A stretch of DNA of 64,000 bases from Kribbella flavida DSM 17836 (GTDB lineage: Bacteria; Actinomycetota; Actinomycetes; Propionibacteriales; Kribbellaceae). Of this stretch, positions 33,771 to 41,702 are shown piece by piece (position 1 is the stretch's first letter; each line of letters opens with the position of its first letter). The DNA is taken from the NCBI RefSeq assembly GCF_000024345.1, contig NC_013729.1, positions 3,782,001 through 3,846,000 on the forward strand, written 5' to 3'. A model generated the notes under the pieces. It was not told the DNA's origin. It ran no database searches and saw only the letters and a program-made list of their open reading frames with translations. The position numbers and the translations under genes are program-made.

Positions 33771-33850
33771 CGGCGTCCTCGCTTCGCTCCGGGCGCCGAC
33801 GAGACACGACGTACCCTGTGCTCGATGATGAACTCGCTACGCTCGCTCAT
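33767..33850 (-). repeat. REP-like element forming a 27-codon coupling frame
   Basis: The segment between the two permease genes is built from the motif GAGCGTAGCGAG at one end and GAGCGAAGCGAG inside an imperfect GGCGCCC/GGACGCC stem at the other. It also forms a frame of 27 codons (MSERSEFIIEHRVRR and on) whose start overlaps the first permease stop (ATGA, 33847-33850) and whose stop overlaps the second permease start (ATGA, 33767-33770). I recall similar SERSEFI-type translations between genes in related genomes, which suggests a dispersed repeat. Confidence 0.6.
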
Positions 33851-34791
33851 GGCGCACTCCTGCGGTTGATCAGCTTGTACTGCGCGATCGACACCAGCAC
33901 GATGATCGCGAAGAAGAGGTAGGAGATCGCCGAGGAGTAGCCGAACCGGTAACCGGTGAAGCCGGCCTCGTAGATGTACTGCACGATCGAGCGGGTCGAT
34001 CCGGCCGGGCCGCCGTTGGTCAGCATGTAGATCTGGTCGAACACCTTCAGCGAGGCCAGCACCTGCAGGGTCAGGATCAGCGCCGTGGTCGGCGCGAGCT
34101 GCGGAACGACGATCGAGAACAGCTGCCGCCACTTGCCGGCGCCGTCGATCGCGGCCGCCTCGAACTGCTGCTCGGGGATGTTCTGCAGCGCGGCGAGGTA
34201 GAGCAGGAAGTTGAACCCGATGGTCCACCACAGCGTGGTCACCACGACCGAGATCATCGCGACGTTCGGGTCCTGCAGCCAGGCGACCGGTGCGATGCCC
34301 AGCTCGGCGAGCACGCCGTTGATCAGCCCGAGCTTCGGGTTGTACATCCAGCTCCAGAACAGCACCACGACGGTGGAGGCGAGCAGGTAGGGCAGAAAGA
34401 AGGAGAGGCGCCACAGCCAGCGACCCGGCAGTCCGAGGTTCACCAGCAGCGCGAACGCCAGCGACAGCAGCACCAGCGGGACCGTGCTGAGCAGGGTGAA
34501 CCACAAGGTGTTGCCGAGCGAACGCCACATGTCGGGGTCCTGCAGCGCCTCGCTGTAGTTGGCCAGCCCGATCAGCTTGCCGTTCGCGCCGGTCAACGTC
34601 TCCCCGGTGAAGCTCAGGTACAGGCCGTAGACGGCGGGCACCACCAGGAACAGCACGAACAGCAGCGCGAACGGCGCTGCGAAGGCCCAGCCGGTCAGCG
34701 ATTCGTCACGCCGTGCCCGGGCCGCACCCATCCGGTTGCCTCCGGCAACGACCAGGCCGGCCGTGGCGGGGCTGTCGACAGCTGTCGGCAT
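33847..34791 (-). CDS. Sugar ABC transporter permease (MalF/UgpA-type)
   Basis: The 314-residue permease has six predicted membrane helices, starting at WAFAAPFALLFVLFLVVPAV. The EAA loop reads EQQFEAAAIDGAGKWRQLFS and then IVVPQLAP. I chose the ATG at 34791, which has AAGGGAG 7 nt upstream; a GTG at 34812 would add seven residues. It is 21 nt downstream of the binding-protein gene and overlaps the coupling frame at its end. It partners the MalG-type permease at 32865. Confidence 0.92.
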   Translation of the reverse strand: MPTAVDSPATAGLVVAGGNRMGAARARRDESLTGWAFAAPFALLFVLFLVVPAVYGLYLSFTGETLTGANGKLIGLANYSEALQDPDMWRSLGNTLWFTLLSTVPLVLLSLAFALLVNLGLPGRWLWRLSFFLPYLLASTVVVLFWSWMYNPKLGLINGVLAELGIAPVAWLQDPNVAMISVVVTTLWWTIGFNFLLYLAALQNIPEQQFEAAAIDGAGKWRQLFSIVVPQLAPTTALILTLQVLASLKVFDQIYMLTNGGPAGSTRSIVQYIYEAGFTGYRFGYSSAISYLFFAIIVLVSIAQYKLINRRSAP

Positions 34792-34812
34792 CCCGATCTC
34801 CCTTCTCCTCAC

Positions 34813-36114
34813 TCAGACCGGTTGCGGGCGGTCGAGCAGCTTGTTCAGCCGCTGGACGAACCCGTCGAAACCGGCCGCCGGGTCCCCGCTGCCGAGGTAG
34901 ACGTTCTGCACGTTCTCCGCGAAGTACTTGTGGAAGTCGCTGCCGGCGCCGCTGAACCACACGTCCGGGTCGTAGTTCACGTACGCCGGGATGCCGACGT
35001 AGTGCGACTGCGGCTTCAGCTGCTGGTACTCCGTGCTCGTGACCACCGGCTGGTACGCCGGGATGTGGCCGGCGCCGGCCCAGGTGACGGAGCGCTTCAG
35101 CAGCTCGGCGACCAGCTGGTAGGTGTGCCGGCGGCGTTCCGGCGACACCGTCGACTGCCGGGGCAGCACAAAGGTGTGCGAGTCGGCGTACGCGGCCTGC
35201 TGCCCGAACAGGGTGGGGATCGGCCGGGCGTCGAACGGCAGCTTCGACTCCTTCAGCACCGGCAGCTCCCAGACGCCGCCGAAGAACAGGCCGCTCTCGC
35301 CGTGCAGGAACTCGCTGGTCGCCGTGCCGCCGTCGCCGCTGCGGGTCGCGATGGTGTCGTTCAGCAGCGAGCGGACGAAGCCGAGCACCTTCACCGCGGC
35401 GGCCTCGTCGACCTGCGCCGGTGATCCGGGCACGAGCTTCATCTCGGCGCCGGTCTGGCGGTACAGGGTGTAGAACAGCCGCCACATCTGCGAGCCGTCA
35501 CCGAGGTAGCCGTACGACAGGCCGTGCTTGCCGGTGACTCGCTGCAGCTTGGCCGCGACCTCGACGAACGCCTCGGGGCTGTTCATCGCCTGGATCGCGT
35601 CGGTGACGCCGGCCTTCTCCGCGTGCTGGGTGTTGTAGTAGAGCACGAAGGGATGGGTGTCGAGCGCGATCGAGTAGAGCTTGCCGTCGTACACGCCCTT
35701 CTGCCAGACCAGCGGCGGGAAGTCGCTCTCCCGGACCCCGACCTCGGCGAGCAGGTCGACGTCCCACGGCTCCAGCAGGCCGCCGGGCGCGTAGCCGGCG
35801 ATCCGGGACGCGTGCATCACCGCGAGGTCCGGGGCGCGGCCGCCGGCGGAGGCCATCGCGAGCTTGGTGTAGTACGGCGGACCCCAGGCGAGCACGGTCT
35901 GCTCGGCGCGGAAGCCGGCGTTCATCGCGTTCACGGCGTCGACCAGGCCGGCCATCACGATGCCGTCGCCGCCGCTCATCAGGTGCCAGTAGCTGAGGTC
36001 GCTCGCGGAGTCACCGGCACCCGGCGTACAGCCGAGCAGCAGGCCTCCGCCGGCCAGCGCGGCGGCTCCGGAGAGCAGGCGGCGCCGGGAGAGCGGACGG
36101 TCGAACACTGTCAT
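34813..36114 (-). CDS. Sugar ABC transporter substrate-binding lipoprotein
   Basis: The 433-residue protein is an extracytoplasmic family 1 solute-binding protein. Its signal peptide has a twin-arginine motif SRRRLL and a lipobox ending LLLGC (Cys29), so it is probably a Tat-exported lipoprotein. The mature part has the usual sugar-binding layout, with APDLAVMHASRIAGYAPGG and YYNTQHAEKAGV. AAGGAGA lies 8 nt before the ATG. It is the first gene of the importer operon. A candidate LacI operator overlaps the promoter at 36145-36162. The sugar is unknown. Confidence 0.92.
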   Translation of the reverse strand: MTVFDRPLSRRRLLSGAAALAGGGLLLGCTPGAGDSASDLSYWHLMSGGDGIVMAGLVDAVNAMNAGFRAEQTVLAWGPPYYTKLAMASAGGRAPDLAVMHASRIAGYAPGGLLEPWDVDLLAEVGVRESDFPPLVWQKGVYDGKLYSIALDTHPFVLYYNTQHAEKAGVTDAIQAMNSPEAFVEVAAKLQRVTGKHGLSYGYLGDGSQMWRLFYTLYRQTGAEMKLVPGSPAQVDEAAAVKVLGFVRSLLNDTIATRSGDGGTATSEFLHGESGLFFGGVWELPVLKESKLPFDARPIPTLFGQQAAYADSHTFVLPRQSTVSPERRRHTYQLVAELLKRSVTWAGAGHIPAYQPVVTSTEYQQLKPQSHYVGIPAYVNYDPDVWFSGAGSDFHKYFAENVQNVYLGSGDPAAGFDGFVQRLNKLLDRPQPV

Positions 36115-36144
36115 CAGATCGTCTCCTTCGCAGGCGGCACCGAT

Positions 36145-36162
36145 CATTACATCGTTGCAATG
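36145..36162 (-). promoter_or_regulatory. Candidate LacI operator overlapping importer promoter
   Basis: On the minus strand CATTGCAACGATGTAATG is an imperfect 18-bp palindrome with a central CG, the usual form of LacI-family operators. It overlaps a plausible promoter: TTGTCA followed after 16 bp by TAATGA. The LacI gene ends just upstream. Confidence 0.6.
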
Positions 36163-36207
36163 CGCTGACAAGACCTGACCGTAATGGTTTGTGTTGATTT
36201 GCGTTAC

Positions 36208-37254
36208 CTACTGCGCGGTGCTATCCCGCCGGATCACCCGGTGCGGGACGACGATCCGCCGGGGTGCCGCGGCCGGATCGGCCATCCGCTCGGCGAGCAG
36301 GTCGAGCGCGCTCCCGACGAAGGCACGCCGGTCGAAGTCGACGGTGGTCAGCGGCGGCACGGTGTAGCGGCTCTCCAGGATGTTGTCGAAGCCGGCCACC
36401 GCGCAGTCCGTGGGCACGGCCACGCCGGCGGTCCACAGGGCCGACAGCGCGCCGGTCGCGATCGTGTCGGTGAAGCAGAAGAACGCGTCGGGTGGTTCGT
36501 GCGCCTGGAGGTAGCGACCCACGACCGTCGCCGCGCCTTCCGGGCTCCACCGGTCCAGCGCGATCTCCAGCGTCGGGTCGTGCAGGCCGGCCCGGGTGAG
36601 GACCTCGCGGTAGCCGATGACGCGCAGCCTGGCGGCCGCCGTACCGGCGGAGTCCGTGCGACCGCCGACGCGCCCGGTCCCGGTCGCGCCACCAGGGGCT
36701 TCGGGAGTGCCGACGGCGGCGATGCGGCGGCAGCCCTGGTCGACCAGGTGCTGCGTCATGTCGCGGGCGGCGCCGATGTTGTCGATGCAAACCTGGCTGA
36801 CCACGTCCTGCTCGACGTCGCCGATCAGCACGACCGGCGGCAGCGGACCGGCCGACATCACCGCGCTGTCGTCGAGGTTGACCGGGTTGAGGACCAGCCC
36901 GTCGATCTGGTGCGCGCGAGCCTTGGAGAGCAGGTCGAACTCGCGGTCCGGTTCGGCCGCGGTCTGCTCGATCTGGACTCCCCACCCGCGGTCGTGCGCC
37001 AGCTCGACGACCAGGTGGGTGATCTCGGCGGAGTACGGCCGGAGCAGGTCCGGCAGGGCCAGGCCGATCATGCCGGACCGGCCGTTGCGCAGGCCGCGAG
37101 CACTCAGGTTGGGCACGTAGTCGAGCTCGCTGAGCGCCTTCTCGACCCGCGCGCGGGTCTCCGGGCGGACGAACACCACGCCGTTGATGACGTTCGACAC
37201 CGTCTTCGGCGACACGCCGGCCAGCTTGGCGACGTCCTTGACGGTGGCACGCAT
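36208..37254 (-). CDS. LacI-family transcriptional regulator
   Basis: The 348-residue regulator has an N-terminal LacI helix-turn-helix (VKDVAKLAGVSPKTVSNVIN) with the hinge helix LSARGLRNGRS, then a periplasmic-binding-protein-like effector domain. The segment GTGRVGGRTDSAGTAAA around residue 195 looks like an insertion in the effector domain. It is encoded directly upstream of the sugar importer on the same strand, so it most likely represses that operon until the sugar binds. Confidence 0.92.
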   Translation of the reverse strand: MRATVKDVAKLAGVSPKTVSNVINGVVFVRPETRARVEKALSELDYVPNLSARGLRNGRSGMIGLALPDLLRPYSAEITHLVVELAHDRGWGVQIEQTAAEPDREFDLLSKARAHQIDGLVLNPVNLDDSAVMSAGPLPPVVLIGDVEQDVVSQVCIDNIGAARDMTQHLVDQGCRRIAAVGTPEAPGGATGTGRVGGRTDSAGTAAARLRVIGYREVLTRAGLHDPTLEIALDRWSPEGAATVVGRYLQAHEPPDAFFCFTDTIATGALSALWTAGVAVPTDCAVAGFDNILESRYTVPPLTTVDFDRRAFVGSALDLLAERMADPAAAPRRIVVPHRVIRRDSTAQ

Positions 37255-37325
37255 GGGGCCATTCTCACCGACCCTCGGGCCGGGCCGGGGATGCCATCGT
37301 TGTCATCCGTACGGCGGCCGGCAAC

Positions 37326-38042
37326 TCACCGCGTCGTGAGCGCGCCGCCGTTGACGTGCAGCACCTGGCCGGTCACGTGGCCGGCCTGCGGGGAGGCGAC
37401 GAAGTGGATCACCGCCGCCACGTCGGCCGGCGTTCCGGCCCGCTTCGTCATCGTTGAATCGAGCAACCAGGTGCGGCGCTCGTCGGTCAGCTGGTCGCGG
37501 AAGAACTCGGTGTCGGCGGTGTAGCCCGGCGCCACCACGTTGGAGGTGACTCCGCGCGGACCGAGCTCGGCCGCGACCTCCAGGCTCCAGGTGGCCAGGG
37601 CCGACTTGGCGGCGCCGTACGAACCGCCGCCGCGGGTCCCGGCGATCGATCCCAGGTGGATCACCGCGGTGGTGAGTCGCGCAGCCAGCGCGCTGGTGGT
37701 GAGAACCGCCGACAGCACGTTCGCCTCGTAATTGGCCAGCCAGTTCCGCCGAAGCCGCTGCAGGTCGTCCCCCGCGGCCGGAGTCTCCAGGTCGGTGTTG
37801 CCGCCCGCGTTGTTCACCAGTACGTCGATCCGCCCCGGCAACTGCTCGGCGAACGCGGCGACCTGTGCGGGATCGGCCGCGTCGCAGACGATCGCCTTGG
37901 CGCCGAGCTCGTCCGCCGTCCGGGTCAGTACGTCGCCGCGGCGGCCGGTGATCACCACGTCGTCACCGTCGGCGCGGAACCGCTCCGCGGTGGCCCGGCC
38001 GATGCCGGTCGCTCCCCCGGTCACCACGATCGTCCTGGCCAT
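37326..38042 (-). CDS. Short-chain dehydrogenase/reductase
   Basis: A 238-residue classical SDR. It has the cofactor motif TGGATGIG, NNAGG, the catalytic Ser in HLGSIAG, and the SYGAAKSAL motif with Tyr and Lys. It would oxidise or reduce an alcohol or ketone using NADP(H). Two adjacent palindromes lie between it and the divergent MarR gene, so it is the probable target of that regulator. Confidence 0.93.
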   Translation of the reverse strand: MARTIVVTGGATGIGRATAERFRADGDDVVITGRRGDVLTRTADELGAKAIVCDAADPAQVAAFAEQLPGRIDVLVNNAGGNTDLETPAAGDDLQRLRRNWLANYEANVLSAVLTTSALAARLTTAVIHLGSIAGTRGGGSYGAAKSALATWSLEVAAELGPRGVTSNVVAPGYTADTEFFRDQLTDERRTWLLDSTMTKRAGTPADVAAVIHFVASPQAGHVTGQVLHVNGGALTTR

Positions 38043-38056
38043 CTCGGGTCCCTTTC

Positions 38057-38084
38057 GTTTAGGCCTAAACGTTTAGGTCTAAAC
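38057..38084. promoter_or_regulatory. Two adjacent MarR-type operators
   Basis: GTTTAGGCCTAAAC (38057-38070) is a perfect 14-bp palindrome. It is followed without a gap by GTTTAGGTCTAAAC (38071-38084), which has one mismatched pair. They fill the 55-bp gap between the SDR and MarR starts. Confidence 0.82.
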
Positions 38085-38097
38085 GTACCATGGCCGT

Positions 38098-38649
38098 ATG
38101 CCCGACAAGTCCTCCCGGCCGCCGGCCGACGCGTACCCGTTCGACGCCCCCAGCGACTATCCGGCGGCGGAGATCGCCCGCGCCTGGCAGCGCGAACGGC
38201 CCGGGGTGCCGACCGACTCGATCGGCATCGTCACTCCCCTGTGGCGGCTGGCCAAGTTGTTCGCCGACGACCGCCGGCGACTGCTCGCCGAGCTCGGCGT
38301 CGACCCGGCCACGCTGGACCTGCTCAGCGTGCTGCGGCGCAGCGGCCCGCCGTACGAGCTGAGCACGCGGGAGCTCACCGCGCGGACGCTGGTCACGGCC
38401 GGCGCGATCTCCCAACGGGTCAGCCGGGCCGAGGAGGCCGGGCTGGTCAGCCGACGCACCGAGCAGGACGGCTCCCGGCTCGTCACCGTGTCGCTCACTC
38501 CGCACGGGCACGACCTGATCGAGCGAACAGTCGACCAGGTCCTGACCCGGGAGGCGGAGCTGGTGTCGTCGCTGACACCACAGCGACGCGACCTGCTCGC
38601 CGACCATTTGGAGGAGCTGCTCGAGGCCGTTCGCAGCCAGGTGAGGTGA
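38098..38649 (+). CDS. MarR-family transcriptional regulator
   Basis: The 183-residue protein is a MarR-family winged-helix regulator with an N-terminal extension. The DNA-binding part includes LSTRELTARTLVTAGAISQR and the wing RRTEQDGSRLVTVSLT. MarR proteins bind palindromes as dimers and release them on ligand binding. The start ATG at 38098 lies only 13 nt from the operators and lacks a Shine-Dalgarno, so the transcript may be leaderless. It is likely to repress itself and the divergent SDR gene. Confidence 0.9.
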   Translation: MPDKSSRPPADAYPFDAPSDYPAAEIARAWQRERPGVPTDSIGIVTPLWRLAKLFADDRRRLLAELGVDPATLDLLSVLRRSGPPYELSTRELTARTLVTAGAISQRVSRAEEAGLVSRRTEQDGSRLVTVSLTPHGHDLIERTVDQVLTREAELVSSLTPQRRDLLADHLEELLEAVRSQVR

Positions 38650-38757
38650 ACCTGGGCCTTCACCACGTCGTAGAAGGTTGAGTCTTGGCCGTCACCGCGA
38701 ACTTGGCTCAGCTCGCTGGAAAGCTTTCATGGGTGCTTCAATGAGACGATTGAAGGC

Positions 38758-41055
38758 ATGCCTGCTTCGAAGTTGACCGCGCCGGCCGCCTTCGCGGCCG
38801 CCGACAGCCACGACGTCATCCAGGTGCGGGGCGCCCGGGAGAACAATCTCAGCGGCGTCTCGCTGGACATCCCCAAGCGCCGCCTGACCGTCTTCACCGG
38901 GGTCTCCGGCTCCGGCAAGTCCTCCCTGGTGTTCGACACGATCGCCGCGGAGTCCCAGCGGCTGATCAACGAGACCTACACCGCCTTCGTCCAGAACTTC
39001 ATGCCCAGCCTGTCCCGGCCCGACGTCGACGCGCTGCGCAACCTGAGCGCGGCGATCATCGTCGACCAGGAGCGGATCGGGGCGAACGCCCGCTCGACCG
39101 TCGGCACCGCGACCGACGCGCACACCATGCTGCGGATCCTGTTCAGCCGGATCGGTACGCCGCCGGCCGGGCCGCCGTCGGCCTTCAGCTTCAACCGCGC
39201 CGAGGGCATGTGCCCGGGCTGCGAAGGTCTCGGCAAGTCCACCGAGATCGACCTCGACGAGCTCGTCGACCGGGACCGTACGCTGAACGAGGACGCGATC
39301 AAGGCGCCGGGGTTCGGCGTCGGCACCTGGTACTGGCAGCTGTTCGCGCAGTCCGGGCTGTTCGATCCGGACCTGCCGCTGCGGGACTACCCGGCCGAGC
39401 AGTGGCAGCAGTTCCTGTACCAGCCGTCGACCAAGGTGAAGGTCGGCACCAGCAACCTCACCTTCGAGGGCCTCGTGGTGAAGGTGAAGCGGCAGTACCT
39501 CAGCAAGGATCTCGACGCACTGCAGAGTCAGGCCCGCGCCTTCGCCGACCGGGCGCTGAAGCTGGCCGAGTGCCCGGACTGTGGCGGCAGCCGGCTGAAC
39601 GAAGCTGCCCGGGCGGTCCGGATCAACGGCGTCGGCATCGCCGAGTGCTCCGCGATGCAGATCAGCGACCTGGCCGAGTTCGTCCGCGGCATCACCGATC
39701 CGTCGGTCGGTCCGTTGCTCGACAACCTGCGCGAGACGCTGCAGTCGATGGTCGAGATCGGGCTGGGCTACCTCAGCCTGGACCGCGAGTCGTCGACGCT
39801 GTCCGGCGGCGAGGCGCAACGGGTGAAGCTGGTCCGGCACCTCGGGTCCGCGCTCACCGATGTCACCTACGTGTTCGACGAGCCGACGGTCGGGCTGCAC
39901 CCGCACGACATCCAGCGCATGAACGACCTGCTGCTGCAGCTGCGGGACAAGGGCAACACCGTGCTTGTCGTCGAGCACAAACCGGAGACGATCCGGATCG
40001 CTGACCACGTCGTCGACCTCGGTCCCGGCGCCGGGCTGGCCGGCGGCCGGCTCTGCTACGCGGGCGACCTGGAGGGCCTGACCAGGTCCGGCACGCTGAC
40101 CGGCCGGTACCTGGACCACAAGGTGACGCTGCGGGAGAACGTCCGGACGCCTAAGGGCAGCCTGCGGATCGAGGGCGCCTCGCTGCACAACTTGCAGGAC
40201 GTCAGCGTCGACATTCCGCTCGGCGTGCTCACGGTCGTCACCGGGGTCGCCGGGTCGGGCAAGAGCTCGCTGGTGCACGGGTCGCTGGCCGGCCGGGACG
40301 GCGTGATCGTCGCCGGGCAGGAGCCGATCCGCGGTTCCCGGCGCAGCAACCCCGCGACGTACACCGGGCTGCTCGACCCGATCCGGGCGGAGTTCGCGAA
40401 GGCCAACAAGGTGAAGCCCGGGCTGTTCAGCGCGAACTCGGTCGGCGCCTGCACGACCTGCAAGGGGCTCGGGCTGGTGTACACCGATCTCGGCATGATG
40501 GCCGAGGTGTCGTCGGTGTGCGAGCAGTGCAACGGGGCCCGGTTCACCCCGGAGGTGCTGGCGTACCGGCTGCGCGGGAAGAACATCAACGAGGTCCTGC
40601 GGATGACGGTGACCGAGGCGCGCGAGTTCTTCCCGGCCGGCCCGGCGCGGGCGATCCTGGACCGGCTCTCGAGGGTCGGCCTGGGCTACCTGAGCCTCGG
40701 CCAGCCGCTGACCACCTTGTCCGGCGGAGAGCGGCAGCGGATGAAGCTGGCGATCAACATGAGCAAGAGCGGCTCGATCTACATCCTGGACGAGCCGACG
40801 ACCGGCCTGCACCTGGCCGACGTGGACCAGCTGCTCGGCATGCTCGACGAGCTGGTGGACGACGGCAACACGGTGATCGTGATCGAGCACCACCAAGCGG
40901 TGATGGCGCACGCCGACTGGCTGATCGACCTCGGACCGGGCGCCGGCCACGACGGCGGCCGCATCGTGTTCACCGGCATCCCGGCCGACCTGGTCGAGAG
41001 CAGCGGCTCCCTCACCGCCGAGCACCTGCGCGCGTACGTCGGCGCGACCGACTGA
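38758..41055 (+). CDS. UvrA-like excinuclease ATPase (short class)
   Basis: A 765-residue UvrA-type tandem ABC ATPase. It has two Walker A motifs, GVSGSGKSSL and GVAGSGKSSL, two signature motifs, TLSGGEAQR and TLSGGERQR, and zinc-binding Cys pairs such as CPGCEGLG, CTTCKGLG and CEQC. Housekeeping UvrA has about 950 residues; this shorter form belongs to the UvrA2/DrrC-like class, which has been linked to resistance against DNA-binding drugs. The UvrB-interacting region is likely to be reduced. It is not next to uvrB or uvrC. Confidence 0.88.
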   Translation: MPASKLTAPAAFAAADSHDVIQVRGARENNLSGVSLDIPKRRLTVFTGVSGSGKSSLVFDTIAAESQRLINETYTAFVQNFMPSLSRPDVDALRNLSAAIIVDQERIGANARSTVGTATDAHTMLRILFSRIGTPPAGPPSAFSFNRAEGMCPGCEGLGKSTEIDLDELVDRDRTLNEDAIKAPGFGVGTWYWQLFAQSGLFDPDLPLRDYPAEQWQQFLYQPSTKVKVGTSNLTFEGLVVKVKRQYLSKDLDALQSQARAFADRALKLAECPDCGGSRLNEAARAVRINGVGIAECSAMQISDLAEFVRGITDPSVGPLLDNLRETLQSMVEIGLGYLSLDRESSTLSGGEAQRVKLVRHLGSALTDVTYVFDEPTVGLHPHDIQRMNDLLLQLRDKGNTVLVVEHKPETIRIADHVVDLGPGAGLAGGRLCYAGDLEGLTRSGTLTGRYLDHKVTLRENVRTPKGSLRIEGASLHNLQDVSVDIPLGVLTVVTGVAGSGKSSLVHGSLAGRDGVIVAGQEPIRGSRRSNPATYTGLLDPIRAEFAKANKVKPGLFSANSVGACTTCKGLGLVYTDLGMMAEVSSVCEQCNGARFTPEVLAYRLRGKNINEVLRMTVTEAREFFPAGPARAILDRLSRVGLGYLSLGQPLTTLSGGERQRMKLAINMSKSGSIYILDEPTTGLHLADVDQLLGMLDELVDDGNTVIVIEHHQAVMAHADWLIDLGPGAGHDGGRIVFTGIPADLVESSGSLTAEHLRAYVGATD

Positions 41056-41060
41056 CCCAT

Positions 41061-41123
41061 CGACCTTGAGCACGGCTCAGCCGTCTTCGGCGGCTGGAAA
41101 CGGCCGAGCCGTGCTCAAGGTCG
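41061..41123. terminator. 18-bp inverted repeat with inner hairpin
   Basis: Positions 41061-41078 and 41106-41123 are perfect inverted repeats of 18 bp. The 27-nt loop contains a second small hairpin (AGCCG with CGGCT), so the DNA could form a cruciform. It lies between the UvrA-like gene and the convergent HxlR gene and probably terminates both. Confidence 0.7.
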
Positions 41124-41192
41124 CGCAACCGCTCCGGTGGTGGTGGTGGGGCGAGGGTGTTGCGGGGCGGGAGGTTGTCGACGCTGCGACGG

Positions 41193-41615
41193 TCAGCGGA
41201 TCTCGGTGTCCGGGTGGTCGAGGTCGTAGGACTCGCGGGCCCGCGCGATGTCGGCGCGGTGCTCGAGCGACCAATCGGCGAGTGCTTTGACCAGGTGAGT
41301 CAGGCTGACGCCGGTCTCGGTGAGCCGATAGTCGACCTGAGCCGGCACGGTCGGGTAGACGGTCCGGTGGACGAGGCCGTCTCGCTCGAGGCGGCGCACC
41401 GTCAGGGTCAGCATGCGCTGGGAGATCCCGTCAATGGCGCGCTGGAGCTCCCGGAAGCGCCGCGGCCCGTTGGCGAGCTCGACCACGACGAGCACCGACC
41501 ACTTGTCGCCGACCCGGTCGAGCACGTCACGGATCCCGCAGTCGGGGTGGTCGGGCTGTCCGCACGGCTCGAGCTCGGCGGCTCCAGCGGTTACACCAGT
41601 GTGCGTCACTGACAC
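41193..41615 (-). CDS. HxlR-family transcriptional regulator
   Basis: A 140-residue HxlR-type winged-helix regulator. The core reads VGDKWSVLVVVELANGPRRF, RELQRAIDGISQRMLT, and the wing VYPTVPAQVDYRLTETG. Conserved Cys residues near the N-terminus (Cys18, Cys26) could act in redox or electrophile sensing, as in some family members. It is divergent from the NmrA-like gene at 41703, which is its probable target. Confidence 0.9.
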   Translation of the reverse strand: MSVTHTGVTAGAAELEPCGQPDHPDCGIRDVLDRVGDKWSVLVVVELANGPRRFRELQRAIDGISQRMLTLTVRRLERDGLVHRTVYPTVPAQVDYRLTETGVSLTHLVKALADWSLEHRADIARARESYDLDHPDTEIR

Positions 41616-41665
41616 GAAACTGCCTCCTTGTGGGCCGGCCCGGGCCGGTCGAAGCTCTCATCGTA

Positions 41666-41681
41666 GGTACTGACCAGAACC
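41666..41681. promoter_or_regulatory. Candidate HxlR operator
   Basis: GGTACT and AGAACC, separated by four bases, form an inverted repeat with one mismatch (GGTACT pairs ideally with AGTACC). It lies in the 87-bp gap between the HxlR and NmrA-like starts, and HxlR proteins often bind sites of this kind. Confidence 0.5.
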
Positions 41682-41702
41682 ACGGTAGGAGACAGCACCC
41701 CA

